From the NCBI GenBank assembly GCA_963780865.1, contig CAWADT010000027.1:1-64000 (forward strand): a stretch of 64,000 nt of DNA. The letters run 5' to 3'. The stretch's first letter is position 1; each line of letters begins with the position of its first letter. The position numbers and the translations under genes were made by a program. This document shows positions 30,179 through 37,921 of this stretch, piece after piece. The notes under the pieces are model-generated. The model was given only the letters and a program-made list of their open reading frames with translations. It was not told the DNA's origin and searched no databases. This DNA comes from FEN-1073 sp963780865. Its GTDB lineage: Bacteria > Chloroflexota > Anaerolineae > Anaerolineales > RBG-16-64-43.

Positions 30179-30829
30179 ATGTTCTTGCTTCCCTATACAC
30201 CGGACGAAGTAATGCACCAAACCGAGACCTTTTTGGAAACCCAACGCAGGGAGAACAAACCTTCCTCCTGGGTCTTCGAAGCATTCATCGTGTGGGAAGA
30301 TCGAAATAAAGGGCGCGTTCTTCCGGTCTACGGAAAGTATTACCACATCGCGGCGGAGGCCAAACGAGTGGCCGACCAGGAAATATCCCTGGAGGAAATG
30401 CAAGACGAACTTCAGGAAATGTTCGGCCGGTACTGGAACCCCCTTCCGGTGCTGTCGCGTTTCGCGGCCGGAATCGGAAAAATTCTCGCTGTGGCGATGC
30501 TCTTTGTAATTGTCGGAGCGGCGCACTACGGGCTCAGCCTGCTGGTGGGAAACGCGCTGGCGGCGGCGGTCGTGATCGGAATCCTTGCCGCGATCGTGCT
30601 CGTCCCGCAGGGCGCGCGTGGTTTATGGGAATGGTACAAGAAAAGGGTGGATGCCGTGTACGCCGTCTATCGACGAACCGTTACTCGGAGGCTACAGGGA
30701 TATTTCTCCTCCCACTGCCCCCGGTGTGGAAGAAATCTGGGAAACTACTCTCCGGATAAAAACGGCGTCATCGAGTGTGAATGCGGGTTTCGTGTAAACG
30801 GTAAATCAAAGATCGGCGAGAAGGTCTGA
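30179..30829 (+). CDS. Membrane protein with C-terminal zinc ribbon, function unknown
   Basis: A 216-residue protein. Residues 1-100 are soluble, starting MFLLPYTPDEVMHQTETFLE. Two membrane helices follow (about residues 103-121 and 125-143), then an amphipathic helix WEWYKKRVDAVYAVYRR, and the last 35 residues form a zinc ribbon with CPRCGRNLGNYS and CECGF. The four cysteines in CxxC-type pairs would bind one zinc. No family is recognised; such ribbons often mediate protein or nucleic-acid contacts. GAGG stands close to the ATG at 30179. It stands alone between msrB and the minus-strand miaA operon. Confidence 0.65.
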   Translation: MFLLPYTPDEVMHQTETFLETQRRENKPSSWVFEAFIVWEDRNKGRVLPVYGKYYHIAAEAKRVADQEISLEEMQDELQEMFGRYWNPLPVLSRFAAGIGKILAVAMLFVIVGAAHYGLSLLVGNALAAAVVIGILAAIVLVPQGARGLWEWYKKRVDAVYAVYRRTVTRRLQGYFSSHCPRCGRNLGNYSPDKNGVIECECGFRVNGKSKIGEKV

Positions 30830-30901
30830 GCCGTACCTACTGTTCTCGTCCTTTAATAATTATTTACTTTGCATAAGTCCGTCTATTTATTCCAATTCCT
30901 A

Positions 30902-30994
30902 GTACGCGGATCTCGCGGATTCATCCGATTTCGCCGCAAATCAATTCCTAAATTATTTATTTATTGATTTCTTTATTCGATGAAATCCGCGTAC
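30902..30994. repeat. GTAC-ended palindromic element
   Basis: Starts GTACGCGGAT and ends with the exact inverse ATCCGCGTAC, 93 bp in all. The interior is AT-rich with CTCGCGGATTCATCCG. Same family as 37789-37895 and 42701-42810. It lies in the 410-bp gap between convergent genes; otherwise the gap holds only the long inverted repeat listed next. Confidence 0.7.
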
Positions 30995-31019
30995 CTGCGA
31001 TTTCATGCCAAGGAGTTAA

Positions 31020-31226
31020 TATTGAGATCGCTGAAAAAGTCCGCTCACCGGAGGATAAATCCTACGCCTAATAACAGCGCCGAATTAATCCGGCTGTAAA
31101 GCCCGGCTTGAGTTCGCGCGGCTCCCCCGCGTTTTTTGCGGGGCTGTTGCTAGAACGGAGCGCCCGTCCCGCGTTCCTCGCGGGATTAGCTCCGGTCGAA
31201 TGCGGTTTTTCAGCGATCTCATATTT
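31020..31226. repeat. Long imperfect inverted repeat, about 200 bp (MITE-like)
   Basis: The left arm begins GAGATCGCTGAAAAA (31024-31038) and the right arm ends with its exact inverse (31206-31220). Further in, CCGC, ACCGGAG and CTAATAACAGC on the left pair with CCGGT, GCTGTTGCTAG and GCGG on the right. So most of the segment folds into one long hairpin around an inner CCCCGC-GTTTTTT-GCGGGG stem (31125-31143). It lies between convergent genes and has no coding capacity. Confidence 0.65.
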
Positions 31227-31239
31227 TTCCAGACGACAT

Positions 31240-32184
31240 TCATCCGTTCGTGTTGGAGCGGATGAGTTGCTCCGCCTGATCCTCCGCATCCGGACCGGCA
31301 GACAGCCAATGGATGTGAGGGTCGTCGGGACGGAACCAGTTGGCCTGCTTGCGGATGAGAATGCGCGTCGACCGGCGGATTTCCGCGACGCACTCCTCGA
31401 GAGTGAGTTCCCCCTTTAAGTGGCGCACAATCGCACCATATCCCAAAGCGCTGAACGCCGGAAGCCTTGGAGCATAACCTTTCTCGAGCAGGTTCCGAAC
31501 TTCTTCCACCCATCCGGCTTGGAACATCCGGTCGATGCGGGCGTCGGCGAGTGCATAGAGTTCCGGCCGCGGCCGGTTCACTCCGAGCAGGAACGGCCGG
31601 AACGGAACCTCCCGGCGCGTCCGCTGGGCGGAGAAAGGTTTCCCGGTCGAGTGGACCACCTCGAGCGCGCGGATTACGCGGCGGGGGTTCTTGAGATCGA
31701 TCGCGGCGGCCGCGGCCGGGTCGAGCCGCGCGAGTTCGACCTGTAGGGCGGCGAGCCCTTCCGCGGCGGCGCGTTCCTCCAGCCGGAGCCGCAATTCCGG
31801 CGACGGCGCGGCGGGCGGAATCTCCCAGCCTTCCAGAAGCGAATAAATATATTGACCCGTTCCCCCCACGCAAAACGGCAGCCTGCCGCGGGCTTGGATT
31901 TCCGCGATGCATGTCATCGCGGCCGCCTGATAATCCGCCAGACTCCACGGCTGGTCGGGATCGGTTACGTTGATCAGATGATGCGGCACCCGGGCGCGCG
32001 CGTCCGGTGACGGTTTGTCGGTGCCGATGTCGAACCCGCGGTAGAGCAGCCGGCTGTCGGCGGAGACGATCTCGCCGCTGAACTTCAGCGCGAGCGCGAC
32101 GGCCAGCGCGCTTTTTCCCGCGCCCGAAGGCCCGACAAGGAAAATGACCGTCGGAAGGGAATCGCGGTTATCCGCTAACGGCAT
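31240..32184 (-). CDS. miaA: tRNA dimethylallyltransferase
   Basis: MiaA adds the isopentenyl group to A37 of tRNAs reading UNN codons. The protein has 314 residues with the P-loop VIFLVGPSGAGKSALAVALA, the substrate region EIVSADSRLLYRGFDIGTDK and P, PHHLINVTDPDQPWSLADY, CVGGTGQYI, then NPRRVIRALEV, AGWVEEVRNLLEKGYAP, the A-L-G-Y-G motif (FSALGYGAIVRHLKG) and a C-terminal RRSTRILIRKQANWFR. The ATG at 32184 overlaps the yraN stop by 17 nt. It is the last gene of the proS-HEAT-yraN-miaA transcript. Confidence 0.96.
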   Translation of the reverse strand: MPLADNRDSLPTVIFLVGPSGAGKSALAVALALKFSGEIVSADSRLLYRGFDIGTDKPSPDARARVPHHLINVTDPDQPWSLADYQAAAMTCIAEIQARGRLPFCVGGTGQYIYSLLEGWEIPPAAPSPELRLRLEERAAAEGLAALQVELARLDPAAAAAIDLKNPRRVIRALEVVHSTGKPFSAQRTRREVPFRPFLLGVNRPRPELYALADARIDRMFQAGWVEEVRNLLEKGYAPRLPAFSALGYGAIVRHLKGELTLEECVAEIRRSTRILIRKQANWFRPDDPHIHWLSAGPDAEDQAEQLIRSNTNG

Positions 32185-32536
32185 TTTCGAAGACCTCGAT
32201 CCGCTCCAGCAATCCCGTCCGGCCGTATTCGATCGCCACCACGTCAATTCGCCAGGGTTGATCCATTCCTCCGTTCTCCTGCAGGTAATACTGCGCCGAG
32301 GCCAGCAGATGTTTTTTCTTCCGCCGGGTGATCGCTTCCTCCGGCAATCCGTGGCTCCGGCCGCGCCGGGCTTTGACTTCGATGAAAACCAGGAATTCTC
32401 CGGCGGTGGCAACCAGGTCCAGTTCGCCGGAAGGCGTCCGGACGTTGCGCCCAAGAATGGTATATCCCTTGCCGGAGAGGTGGTCCGCGGCGGCGTCTTC
32501 CCCTTTTTTCCCGAGTAGATTATTCCCGGACGCCAT
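32168..32536 (-). CDS. yraN: YraN/UPF0102 family, putative endonuclease-like protein
   Basis: A 122-residue protein with the restriction-endonuclease-like fold of UPF0102: LGKKGEDAAADHLSGKGYTI, GRNVRTPSGELDLVATAG, LVFIEVKARRGRSHGLPEEA and WRIDVVAIEY. The E...D...ExK residues (GELDLV, FIEVKAR) of the nuclease core are all present. Its cellular role is not established; in other bacteria it often sits beside rnhB or near miaA-type genes. The gene overlaps both the small upstream frame (32520-32666) and the miaA start. Confidence 0.92.
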   Translation of the reverse strand: MASGNNLLGKKGEDAAADHLSGKGYTILGRNVRTPSGELDLVATAGEFLVFIEVKARRGRSHGLPEEAITRRKKKHLLASAQYYLQENGGMDQPWRIDVVAIEYGRTGLLERIEVFENAVSG

Positions 32537-32666
32537 GCTTGGTCCTTTCCCCGGGAAGTAGGGCGGCGATTTTTGCCGGAGGACGCCGGGTTCGGCGGCT
32601 GAGATCAAAAGCCTGCGCGAGGGGTACGCCGCCGGCGACTTCATCCGCCGGGATGCTGATGCGCAT
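32520..32666 (-). CDS. Possible small protein, 48 aa
   Basis: Fills the 134-bp gap between the HEAT-like gene and yraN. It starts ATG at 32666, 4 nt after the upstream stop, with CGGAG as ribosome-binding site, and ends 17 nt inside yraN. It reads MRISIPADEVAGGVPLAQAF followed by a basic middle part and stops GVRE. The tight spacing and overlap fit a coupled gene, but I recognise no family and the frame could be chance. Confidence 0.4.
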   Translation of the reverse strand: MRISIPADEVAGGVPLAQAFDLSRRTRRPPAKIAALLPGERTKHGVRE

Positions 32667-32670
32667 GCGG

Positions 32671-33459
32671 TTACTCCGGGCGCGATGGACGAATCACGGC
32701 GGATAGTTCCGGGGATAGGGAAGGTAGCGCCGCGCGGAAAAACCGGCGACCCTGCCGAAAAATTTTCGGGGACAGATCCTCCAGCCAACCGCGGGTCTCC
32801 TGGGGAACCGCCCGGGCAAGCCGGACGAGCACCCCGGCCGCCGACCGGATCGCTTCCGGATCCGTTTCGGGGAAGATCAGCGGAAGAAGGTCGAAGGCCG
32901 CAAAAATGGATTCGGAGGATTTTCCTTCCTGCCAAGCGGAGAGCGACACCCAGCCGAATCGCCGCAGAGAAGGGACGGGGGATTCCATCCAGGCCCGCAG
33001 TTGGGAACGGAAGAGGGTCGGGTTGTCTGCGGCCAGGGGCAAACAGAGGCGGGTGGAAAGCGCATGCAAAACCGACGGATCTTCCATTCCTTCCAACCAC
33101 CGGAGGAGCAGAGCCCGCAAATCCGCGGAGCCCTGCGAGAAACCGGCCAGGTAGGCCGCCAGCAGTTTTTCTTCAAGCTTTCCTTCCGTCCAGATTGCAT
33201 CGGCCGCCGCGAGGGCGATGGCCGGCCGGCTTTGGGCGAAGGGGCGCAGGGCGGCTTCCACTTCGCGGATCAGCAGTCCGGGAACGTCCCAGGCCTGCAA
33301 CGCGCCGCGCTGCTCCATCGAGCGCCCGCGCCGTAGCAGTCGATGGGCGTGCTGTTCCATCATGCGCCGCAGCGACGTGCGGAAGCGAGCCGGATCATCC
33401 AATTGGGCGGCCAGCTCGATCGAATGCGAACGCAGTTGCGCGAGATCGACCGACGGCAC
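32671..33459 (-). CDS. HEAT-like helical protein, possibly AlkD-type DNA alkylation repair
   Basis: A 262-residue, all-helical protein with GTG start at 33459, 2 nt after the proS stop. Repeating helix pairs with WTEGKLEEKLLAAYLAGFSQ, DPSVLHALSTRLCL, SLRRFGWVSLSAW and EAIRSAAGVLVRLARAVPQE recall HEAT repeats of the AlkC/AlkD DNA glycosylase family (Glu/Trp-lined concave surface). I cannot confirm the AlkD catalytic Asp and Arg from sequence, so the assignment stays tentative; another HEAT adaptor is possible. Cotranscribed with proS. Confidence 0.5.
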   Translation of the reverse strand: MPSVDLAQLRSHSIELAAQLDDPARFRTSLRRMMEQHAHRLLRRGRSMEQRGALQAWDVPGLLIREVEAALRPFAQSRPAIALAAADAIWTEGKLEEKLLAAYLAGFSQGSADLRALLLRWLEGMEDPSVLHALSTRLCLPLAADNPTLFRSQLRAWMESPVPSLRRFGWVSLSAWQEGKSSESIFAAFDLLPLIFPETDPEAIRSAAGVLVRLARAVPQETRGWLEDLSPKIFRQGRRFFRAALPSLSPELSAVIRPSRPE

Positions 33460-33461
33460 CG

Positions 33462-34898
33462 TTAATACGCCTTGCCGAAGTAGGCCTTCTTCGGCGCTTC
33501 CCGGCCGCATACGATGCACCGGCCGTTGCCGCCCGGCTGTTCGAGAGGAATGCAGCGGGTGGTCGCCTTGGTATCTTCCTTGATTTTCGTTTCGCATTCG
33601 GCGGCGCCGCACCACCACGACAGCGCAAATCCGTTTTCCACGGCCTTCCGGAATTCTTCGTAGCTGGCCGGATCGACCGTGTGCGCGTCGCGGAATTGAG
33701 TGGCTCGCGCGAGCAGGGCTTGCTGGATTTCGTCGAGCGTGCGTTGGCAGGTTTGGGCCAGGCCTTCCCAGGCAGCGCTCGTTTTTCCTTCCCGTCCGGG
33801 GCGGTCCCGCCGCGAGAGGGTGACGGAGCCCGCGGCCAGATCGCGCGGGCCGATTTCGATCCGCAGTGGAACGCCGCGCATTTCCCAATCGTTGAATTTA
33901 AATCCGGGCGTGATGCCTTCCCGCGTATCCACCTTGATCCGGAGTGTCTTCTGCAGCTCATCCGCCATCTGCCGGGCTTTTTCGCATACGGCGGTTTTTT
34001 CTTCTTCCTTCTTCCAGATCGGCACGATCACCGCCTGGATCGGCGCCAGGCGTGGCGGGAAGATCAGGCCGGTGTCGTCGCCGTGGACCATGATGACCGC
34101 GCCGATCATCCGGGTGGAAAGCCCCCAGGAGGTGGTCCAGACGAATTGCTGGTTGTTCTGCACGTCCAGATATTGGATGTTGAACGCTTTGGCGAAATTC
34201 TGCCCCAAATAGTGGGAAGTGGCGGATTGAAGCGCTTTGCCGTCGCCCATCATCGCTTCGATCGCAAAGGTCGTCACGGCGCCGGCGAATTTTTCGCTCT
34301 CGCTTTTTTGCCCCGGAATCACCGGGATCGCCGCCTCGTTCACGGCGAAATCCGTGTAGATATCCAGCATGCGGCGGGTTTCCTCTTCGGCTTCGGCGGC
34401 GGTGGCGTGCGCGGTGTGGCCTTCCTGCCAATAGAATTCGGTCGTGCGCAGAAAGAGTTTGGTCCGCTTTTCCCAGCGCACTACGCTGTTCCACAGATTG
34501 ATCAGGATCGGCAAATCGCGGTACGACTTCACCCACTTGGCGTACATGTGGCCGATGATCGTCTCGGAGGTGGGCCGGATGGCCAGCGGTTCCTCGAGCT
34601 CCTCGCCGCCGCCGATGGTGACCACCGCGAGTTCCGGCGAGAAACCTTCCACGTGTTCCTTTTCCTTTTCGAAAAACGATTTGGGGATGAACATCGGGAA
34701 GCCGGCGTTCACGTGGCCGGTGGCTTTGAAGCGTTTGTCGAGCGCGGCCTGGATGTTTTCCCACAGCGCCCAGCCGTACGGCCGGACCACCATGCAGCCG
34801 CGCACCGGCGCATAATCAGCCAGTTCGGCCCGCAGCACCACTTGGTTGTACCATTCGGAAAAGTCCTCGGCGCGCGAGGGAAGACGGTCTTCGGTCAT
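33462..34898 (-). CDS. proS: Prolyl-tRNA synthetase, archaeal/eukaryotic-type (ProS type 3)
   Basis: Class II synthetase that charges tRNA-Pro. At 478 aa it lacks the insertion domain of the bacterial type and has the C-terminal zinc-like domain of the archaeal form (WWCGAAECETKIKED and RCIVCGREAPKKAYFGKAY, with four Cys). Motifs are visible: motif 2 VVRWEKRTKLFLRTTEFYW, AIRPTSETIIGHMYAKWV, WTTSWGLSTRMIGAVIMVHG and motif 3 GVPLRIEIGPRDL. It begins 37 nt downstream of a strong promoter (34936-34964) and heads an operon with the HEAT protein, yraN and miaA. Confidence 0.96.
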   Translation of the reverse strand: MTEDRLPSRAEDFSEWYNQVVLRAELADYAPVRGCMVVRPYGWALWENIQAALDKRFKATGHVNAGFPMFIPKSFFEKEKEHVEGFSPELAVVTIGGGEELEEPLAIRPTSETIIGHMYAKWVKSYRDLPILINLWNSVVRWEKRTKLFLRTTEFYWQEGHTAHATAAEAEEETRRMLDIYTDFAVNEAAIPVIPGQKSESEKFAGAVTTFAIEAMMGDGKALQSATSHYLGQNFAKAFNIQYLDVQNNQQFVWTTSWGLSTRMIGAVIMVHGDDTGLIFPPRLAPIQAVIVPIWKKEEEKTAVCEKARQMADELQKTLRIKVDTREGITPGFKFNDWEMRGVPLRIEIGPRDLAAGSVTLSRRDRPGREGKTSAAWEGLAQTCQRTLDEIQQALLARATQFRDAHTVDPASYEEFRKAVENGFALSWWCGAAECETKIKEDTKATTRCIPLEQPGGNGRCIVCGREAPKKAYFGKAY

Positions 34899-34935
34899 GG
34901 GAAATTTTTCCTCCGGGGGAAATTACTTCCTCGCA

Positions 34936-34964
34936 ATCATACCCGGTTCGTGGAGGGACGCCAA
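34936..34964 (-). promoter_or_regulatory. proS: Promoter of the proS operon (TTGGCG-N17-TATGAT)
   Basis: On the minus strand the -35 box TTGGCG (34959-34964), a 17-nt spacer and the -10 box TATGAT (34936-34941). The sequence from the spacer into the -10 (CGAACCGGGTATGATTG) is identical to that of the promoter at 36275-36303, so the two promoters are copies. Confidence 0.7.
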
Positions 34965-35079
34965 GCAAACGGCGCGTATCGCCCTGAAGGCGCTTCCGTA
35001 GCGTTGCGGGATTCGAAAACAATTCGCGGCGGGCGGCGTCGGTTAACAGGGGTTTTAATTCCGGATGCCGCGCGGTCAT

Positions 35080-36192
35080 TCATTCTTTTTCCGGGCCGGA
35101 CGCGAGCCGGATTTTCGAGAAGGGCCTTTCAATGAAGGTGAAGGTAAGGATGGAAAGCGCGACGGTGGCGGCCAGGATCCACCAGCCGGCCAGGGGGAGG
35201 TTCCAGGACGAGGCGGCGTAAAGGTTGATCATCATCGGATGAATTAAGTACATGCTGAAGCTGATGAATCCGAAGAATCGGAGCGGGGGGAATTCGAAGA
35301 TCCACCGCAGCACGCCGCGCCCGTTCAAGCACGCGAAGAGGAGCATCCCGCAGAGAACTCCAAACGCCACAAATTGGCGGTGGACGGTTGCGAAGAGGTT
35401 TTTGATATGGAAGACCGTCCAGGCTATATTCGGCATCAGCAGGACCATGCCGAGAATTCCGACAAACCCGAGCAATTCGATTGCCGTCTCGGTGTATGGG
35501 TTCTTCCAGCGGTTGCCCGGCTGATTCCATTGGAAGTGCGCCAGCGCCAGGAATGATCCGATGAGGAAAATGGCAAGGTACGGCCCCAGGCGGGTGTCAT
35601 TTTCCGCAGCGGAAGTTTGAGGCCAGATCAGCTGCGCGAGCACCAGGAGTAGGGTAGTGACGAGCAGCGACGGGACGATCCGCTTGCGGAGCAGCAGGAC
35701 AAAGGCCGCAGCCAGGATGGGCAACACGAAATAGAACTGGAATTCCACCACGATGCTCCAGGTATCCCCTTTCGATTTTTGCAGCAAGAGGCTCTGGAGG
35801 AATTCTATCGGCGTGAGGGGAAAGGGCAGGCCGCGCAATTTGCCGGCCGGATGCGCCAGGAACCATTGCGTGGTGGCCAGGGCGAGCGTGAGATACAGGA
35901 TCAGCAGGGGATAGATCCGGAGGAACCGGCGCAGGAAATAATTGGCCAGCGCCCGCAGCGTGAACGCCTGCCGGGCAAGGACAATGAAGGGATAGGTGAG
36001 CAGGAAGGCGCTCAGCGTGAAAAAGAGATAGACCCCGTTCTTTCCGATCCCCGCGGTGTTGAAAAAGGAAAAAAGCGGAATATCCCGGTTGGAGGTGTGG
36101 CTCAGGAAGACGAGCAGCACGGCCAGGCCCCGCAGGCCGTCCAACGAATTGACTTGGAATTTTCGATGCGAAAGCTGCCTGCCGGTGATCAC
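35080..36192 (-). CDS. Acyltransferase 3 (OafA/YrhL-type) membrane protein
   Basis: A 370-residue protein with about ten membrane helices, typical of acyltransferases that O-acylate cell-surface polysaccharides, peptidoglycan or lipids. Signatures are QVNSLDGLRGLAVLLVFLSH (the DGLRGxA and catalytic His motif), GKNGVYLFFTLSAFLLTYPF (FFxLSGFL-type), RRFLRIYPLLI (RxxRIxP) and FGFISFSMYLIHPMMINLY near the end. It is transcribed alone from its own promoter and ends about 180 bp before proS. The acceptor is unknown. Confidence 0.92.
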   Translation of the reverse strand: MITGRQLSHRKFQVNSLDGLRGLAVLLVFLSHTSNRDIPLFSFFNTAGIGKNGVYLFFTLSAFLLTYPFIVLARQAFTLRALANYFLRRFLRIYPLLILYLTLALATTQWFLAHPAGKLRGLPFPLTPIEFLQSLLLQKSKGDTWSIVVEFQFYFVLPILAAAFVLLLRKRIVPSLLVTTLLLVLAQLIWPQTSAAENDTRLGPYLAIFLIGSFLALAHFQWNQPGNRWKNPYTETAIELLGFVGILGMVLLMPNIAWTVFHIKNLFATVHRQFVAFGVLCGMLLFACLNGRGVLRWIFEFPPLRFFGFISFSMYLIHPMMINLYAASSWNLPLAGWWILAATVALSILTFTFIERPFSKIRLASGPEKE

Positions 36193-36274
36193 AGCGGTCT
36201 CTTCGGGTCTGCGGGCTGGCTAATCCGAACTTCGGCCATGTCGAATTTTCCTGCGCGAGGAATTTCAACTTGCA

Positions 36275-36303
36275 ATCATACCCGGTTCGCTGCCGGGAGC
36301 CAA
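36275..36303 (-). promoter_or_regulatory. Promoter of the acyltransferase gene (TTGGCT-N17-TATGAT)
   Basis: The -35 box TTGGCT (36298-36303), a 17-nt spacer and the -10 box TATGAT (36275-36280), about 83 nt upstream of the ATG at 36192. It shares its spacer end and -10 with the proS promoter. Confidence 0.7.
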
Positions 36304-36399
36304 GCAAGCTCGATCACGCAAAAGGGTGGGCTCGTAAGGAAGGACTTCTCGTTTTTTAGCGGCTTGGGGTCGAATATTTAACGGGTTAATTGAACACGC

Positions 36400-36428
36400 T
36401 TGACACCACCCCGGAATCGGACTATTAT
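36400..36428 (+). promoter_or_regulatory. Promoter of padR (TTGACA-N17-TATTAT)
   Basis: Perfect -35 box TTGACA (36400-36405), 17-nt spacer and TATTAT (36423-36428). It is the best consensus promoter of the window and drives the PadR regulator and its membrane partner. Confidence 0.75.
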
Positions 36429-36430
36429 TA

Positions 36431-36447
36431 CGTTATACGATATAACG
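36431..36447. promoter_or_regulatory. Palindromic operator at the padR transcription start
   Basis: CGTTATA-CGA-TATAACG, a perfect 7-bp inverted repeat with a 3-nt centre, 2 nt downstream of the -10 box, where bound repressor would block the promoter. Position and symmetry fit autorepression by the winged-helix dimer encoded 30 bp downstream. Confidence 0.65.
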
Positions 36448-36475
36448 TCTGGCGTTGCAACGCGAGGTGAAATAC

Positions 36476-36787
36476 ATGGACACTTCCGAATTCGGGCGCT
36501 TCTCCGACCCGGCGCTCATGATCCTGGCAAGCCTGGCCGGCGGCGAAAAACACGGCTACGCGATGATGGAAGACATCGAAAGAATGACCGGTGTGCATCT
36601 GGGGCCCGGAACGTTGTACGGGGCGATCTCCCGGCTCGAGCAGGACGGCCTGATTGAAGCCTTGCCGGCCGATGAACGCCGCCGGCCCTACCGGCTCACC
36701 TCGCAAGGGGCGGTGTTCCTGCGCAGTTATCTGGCCAGCTTGAAAAAAATCGTCACGTTGGGGCTCAGGCGATTGGAAGCAGCATGA
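36476..36787 (+). CDS. PadR-family transcriptional regulator
   Basis: A 103-residue winged-helix repressor of the PadR type, with DPALMILASLAGGEKHGYAM, MEDIERMTGVHLGPGTLYGA, ISRLEQDGLIEALPADERRR and PYRLTSQGAVFL, the standard PadR core. The ATG at 36476 has AGGTGA upstream. It is preceded by its own promoter and a palindromic operator, and the stop overlaps the next gene's start, a membrane protein. Such pairs commonly control transport or envelope-stress functions; the effector is unknown. Confidence 0.92.
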   Translation: MDTSEFGRFSDPALMILASLAGGEKHGYAMMEDIERMTGVHLGPGTLYGAISRLEQDGLIEALPADERRRPYRLTSQGAVFLRSYLASLKKIVTLGLRRLEAA

Positions 36788-37758
36788 TGAAAAGGATCAG
36801 GTCCTGGCTGACGCGTTTGTATCCGCGCGCATGGCGGAACCGGTACGCGGCCGAATTCGACGTCCTCCTGGAGCAGTGCCTGCGCTCCCCGCTGGACGTG
36901 GTGGATGTGTTTTTGGGCGCGCTGGATGCGCACCTGCAACTCCTCAGCGGAGAAAATTTATCCTGGAGAATGATGAACATGTTCAACAAACTTCGCACAA
37001 CCGTTTTGATCGTATTCGCCGCGTTTATCGGATTTATCATCGCCGGGTTCAGCCTGGTGGGGTTGGCCGACGACAGCCCGATGATCCCGTTGATGCAGAC
37101 TGATTTCGCCCTCGCGGCCGCCTGGAGGATCATCCAGGCCGGCGCGGTGATCGCTCTGCTGGCGATCGTGATCGGCGGGACGCCGCTGGTCCTCACGATT
37201 TTCCGCCGCGTTCTGGCGAGCCAACGCCGGGACCTGGGTCTGTTGCTGGTTCCTTTGTTTTCGTTGCTGGCCATCATGCTCTACCTCGGGTTTATCCTCC
37301 TGGTCGGGTCGGGCAGGATACAGTTGCCGGGCGTCGTCCCGGCGGTGCAGGCGGGAAACTTTCCGCCCGGGAATCGTCTGCTGCTGGGAGGGCTCGCGTT
37401 GGTCTTCGTGATAGGAGCCGTCGCCAGCACGCTCGCCGTCTGGAGAGTGGTTTCCCATACGGACGTCGAGCAGGAAACTTTCCGCCCGCTGGGTCGGACG
37501 CTCACGGTGAAAATCTACTCGTTTGCTTTCCTCCCGGCGGTGATCGCCTCGGTTTCCATGCTGGGCATGTTGATTGCGACGATCGCCTGGTTTGAGCTGA
37601 CGTTTTCGGCGCTCCCTCAGGTATATGCCGGCAGCTTCGGGCCATGGCAAACAAGCACGCAGGTTTGGTTCATCGGCATTGTGGCTTTGATGAGCCTGAG
37701 CACGCTGGCCGCAGTCTACGGATTGATCCGCGGCTGGTCGGCGCGGATATCAAAATAA
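36784..37758 (+). CDS. Multi-pass membrane protein paired with PadR
   Basis: A 324-residue protein. The first 60 residues are cytoplasmic and contain WLTRLYPRAWRNRYAAEFDV and LLEQ, a prefix seen in many PadR-linked membrane proteins and ABC-permease-like proteins. Six or seven membrane helices follow from about residue 68. There is no enzymatic or ATPase motif. The start overlaps the padR stop (ATGATGA), so both are made together from the same regulated transcript. Function unknown; drug or envelope-stress response is a guess from the PadR link. Confidence 0.75.
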   Translation: MMKRIRSWLTRLYPRAWRNRYAAEFDVLLEQCLRSPLDVVDVFLGALDAHLQLLSGENLSWRMMNMFNKLRTTVLIVFAAFIGFIIAGFSLVGLADDSPMIPLMQTDFALAAAWRIIQAGAVIALLAIVIGGTPLVLTIFRRVLASQRRDLGLLLVPLFSLLAIMLYLGFILLVGSGRIQLPGVVPAVQAGNFPPGNRLLLGGLALVFVIGAVASTLAVWRVVSHTDVEQETFRPLGRTLTVKIYSFAFLPAVIASVSMLGMLIATIAWFELTFSALPQVYAGSFGPWQTSTQVWFIGIVALMSLSTLAAVYGLIRGWSARISK

Positions 37759-37788
37759 AAGAAAAGGTGTGATAGCTTGCGAATCATT

Positions 37789-37895
37789 GTACGCGGATCA
37801 CGCTGAAACTGCAGATTGCGCGGATGGGATCTTAAGAAAGAATAAATGGGCATAAGGGTCCGCGCAATCGGTTTTTATCCGTGAAATCCGCGTAC
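37789..37895. repeat. GTAC-ended palindromic element
   Basis: 107 bp from GTACGCGGAT to ATCCGCGTAC, with an internal GATTGCGCGGAT / CGCGCAATCGG pair. It lies between convergent genes. Confidence 0.7.
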
Positions 37896-37921
37896 GCTTT
37901 TATTAAAATAATCACAACCGG

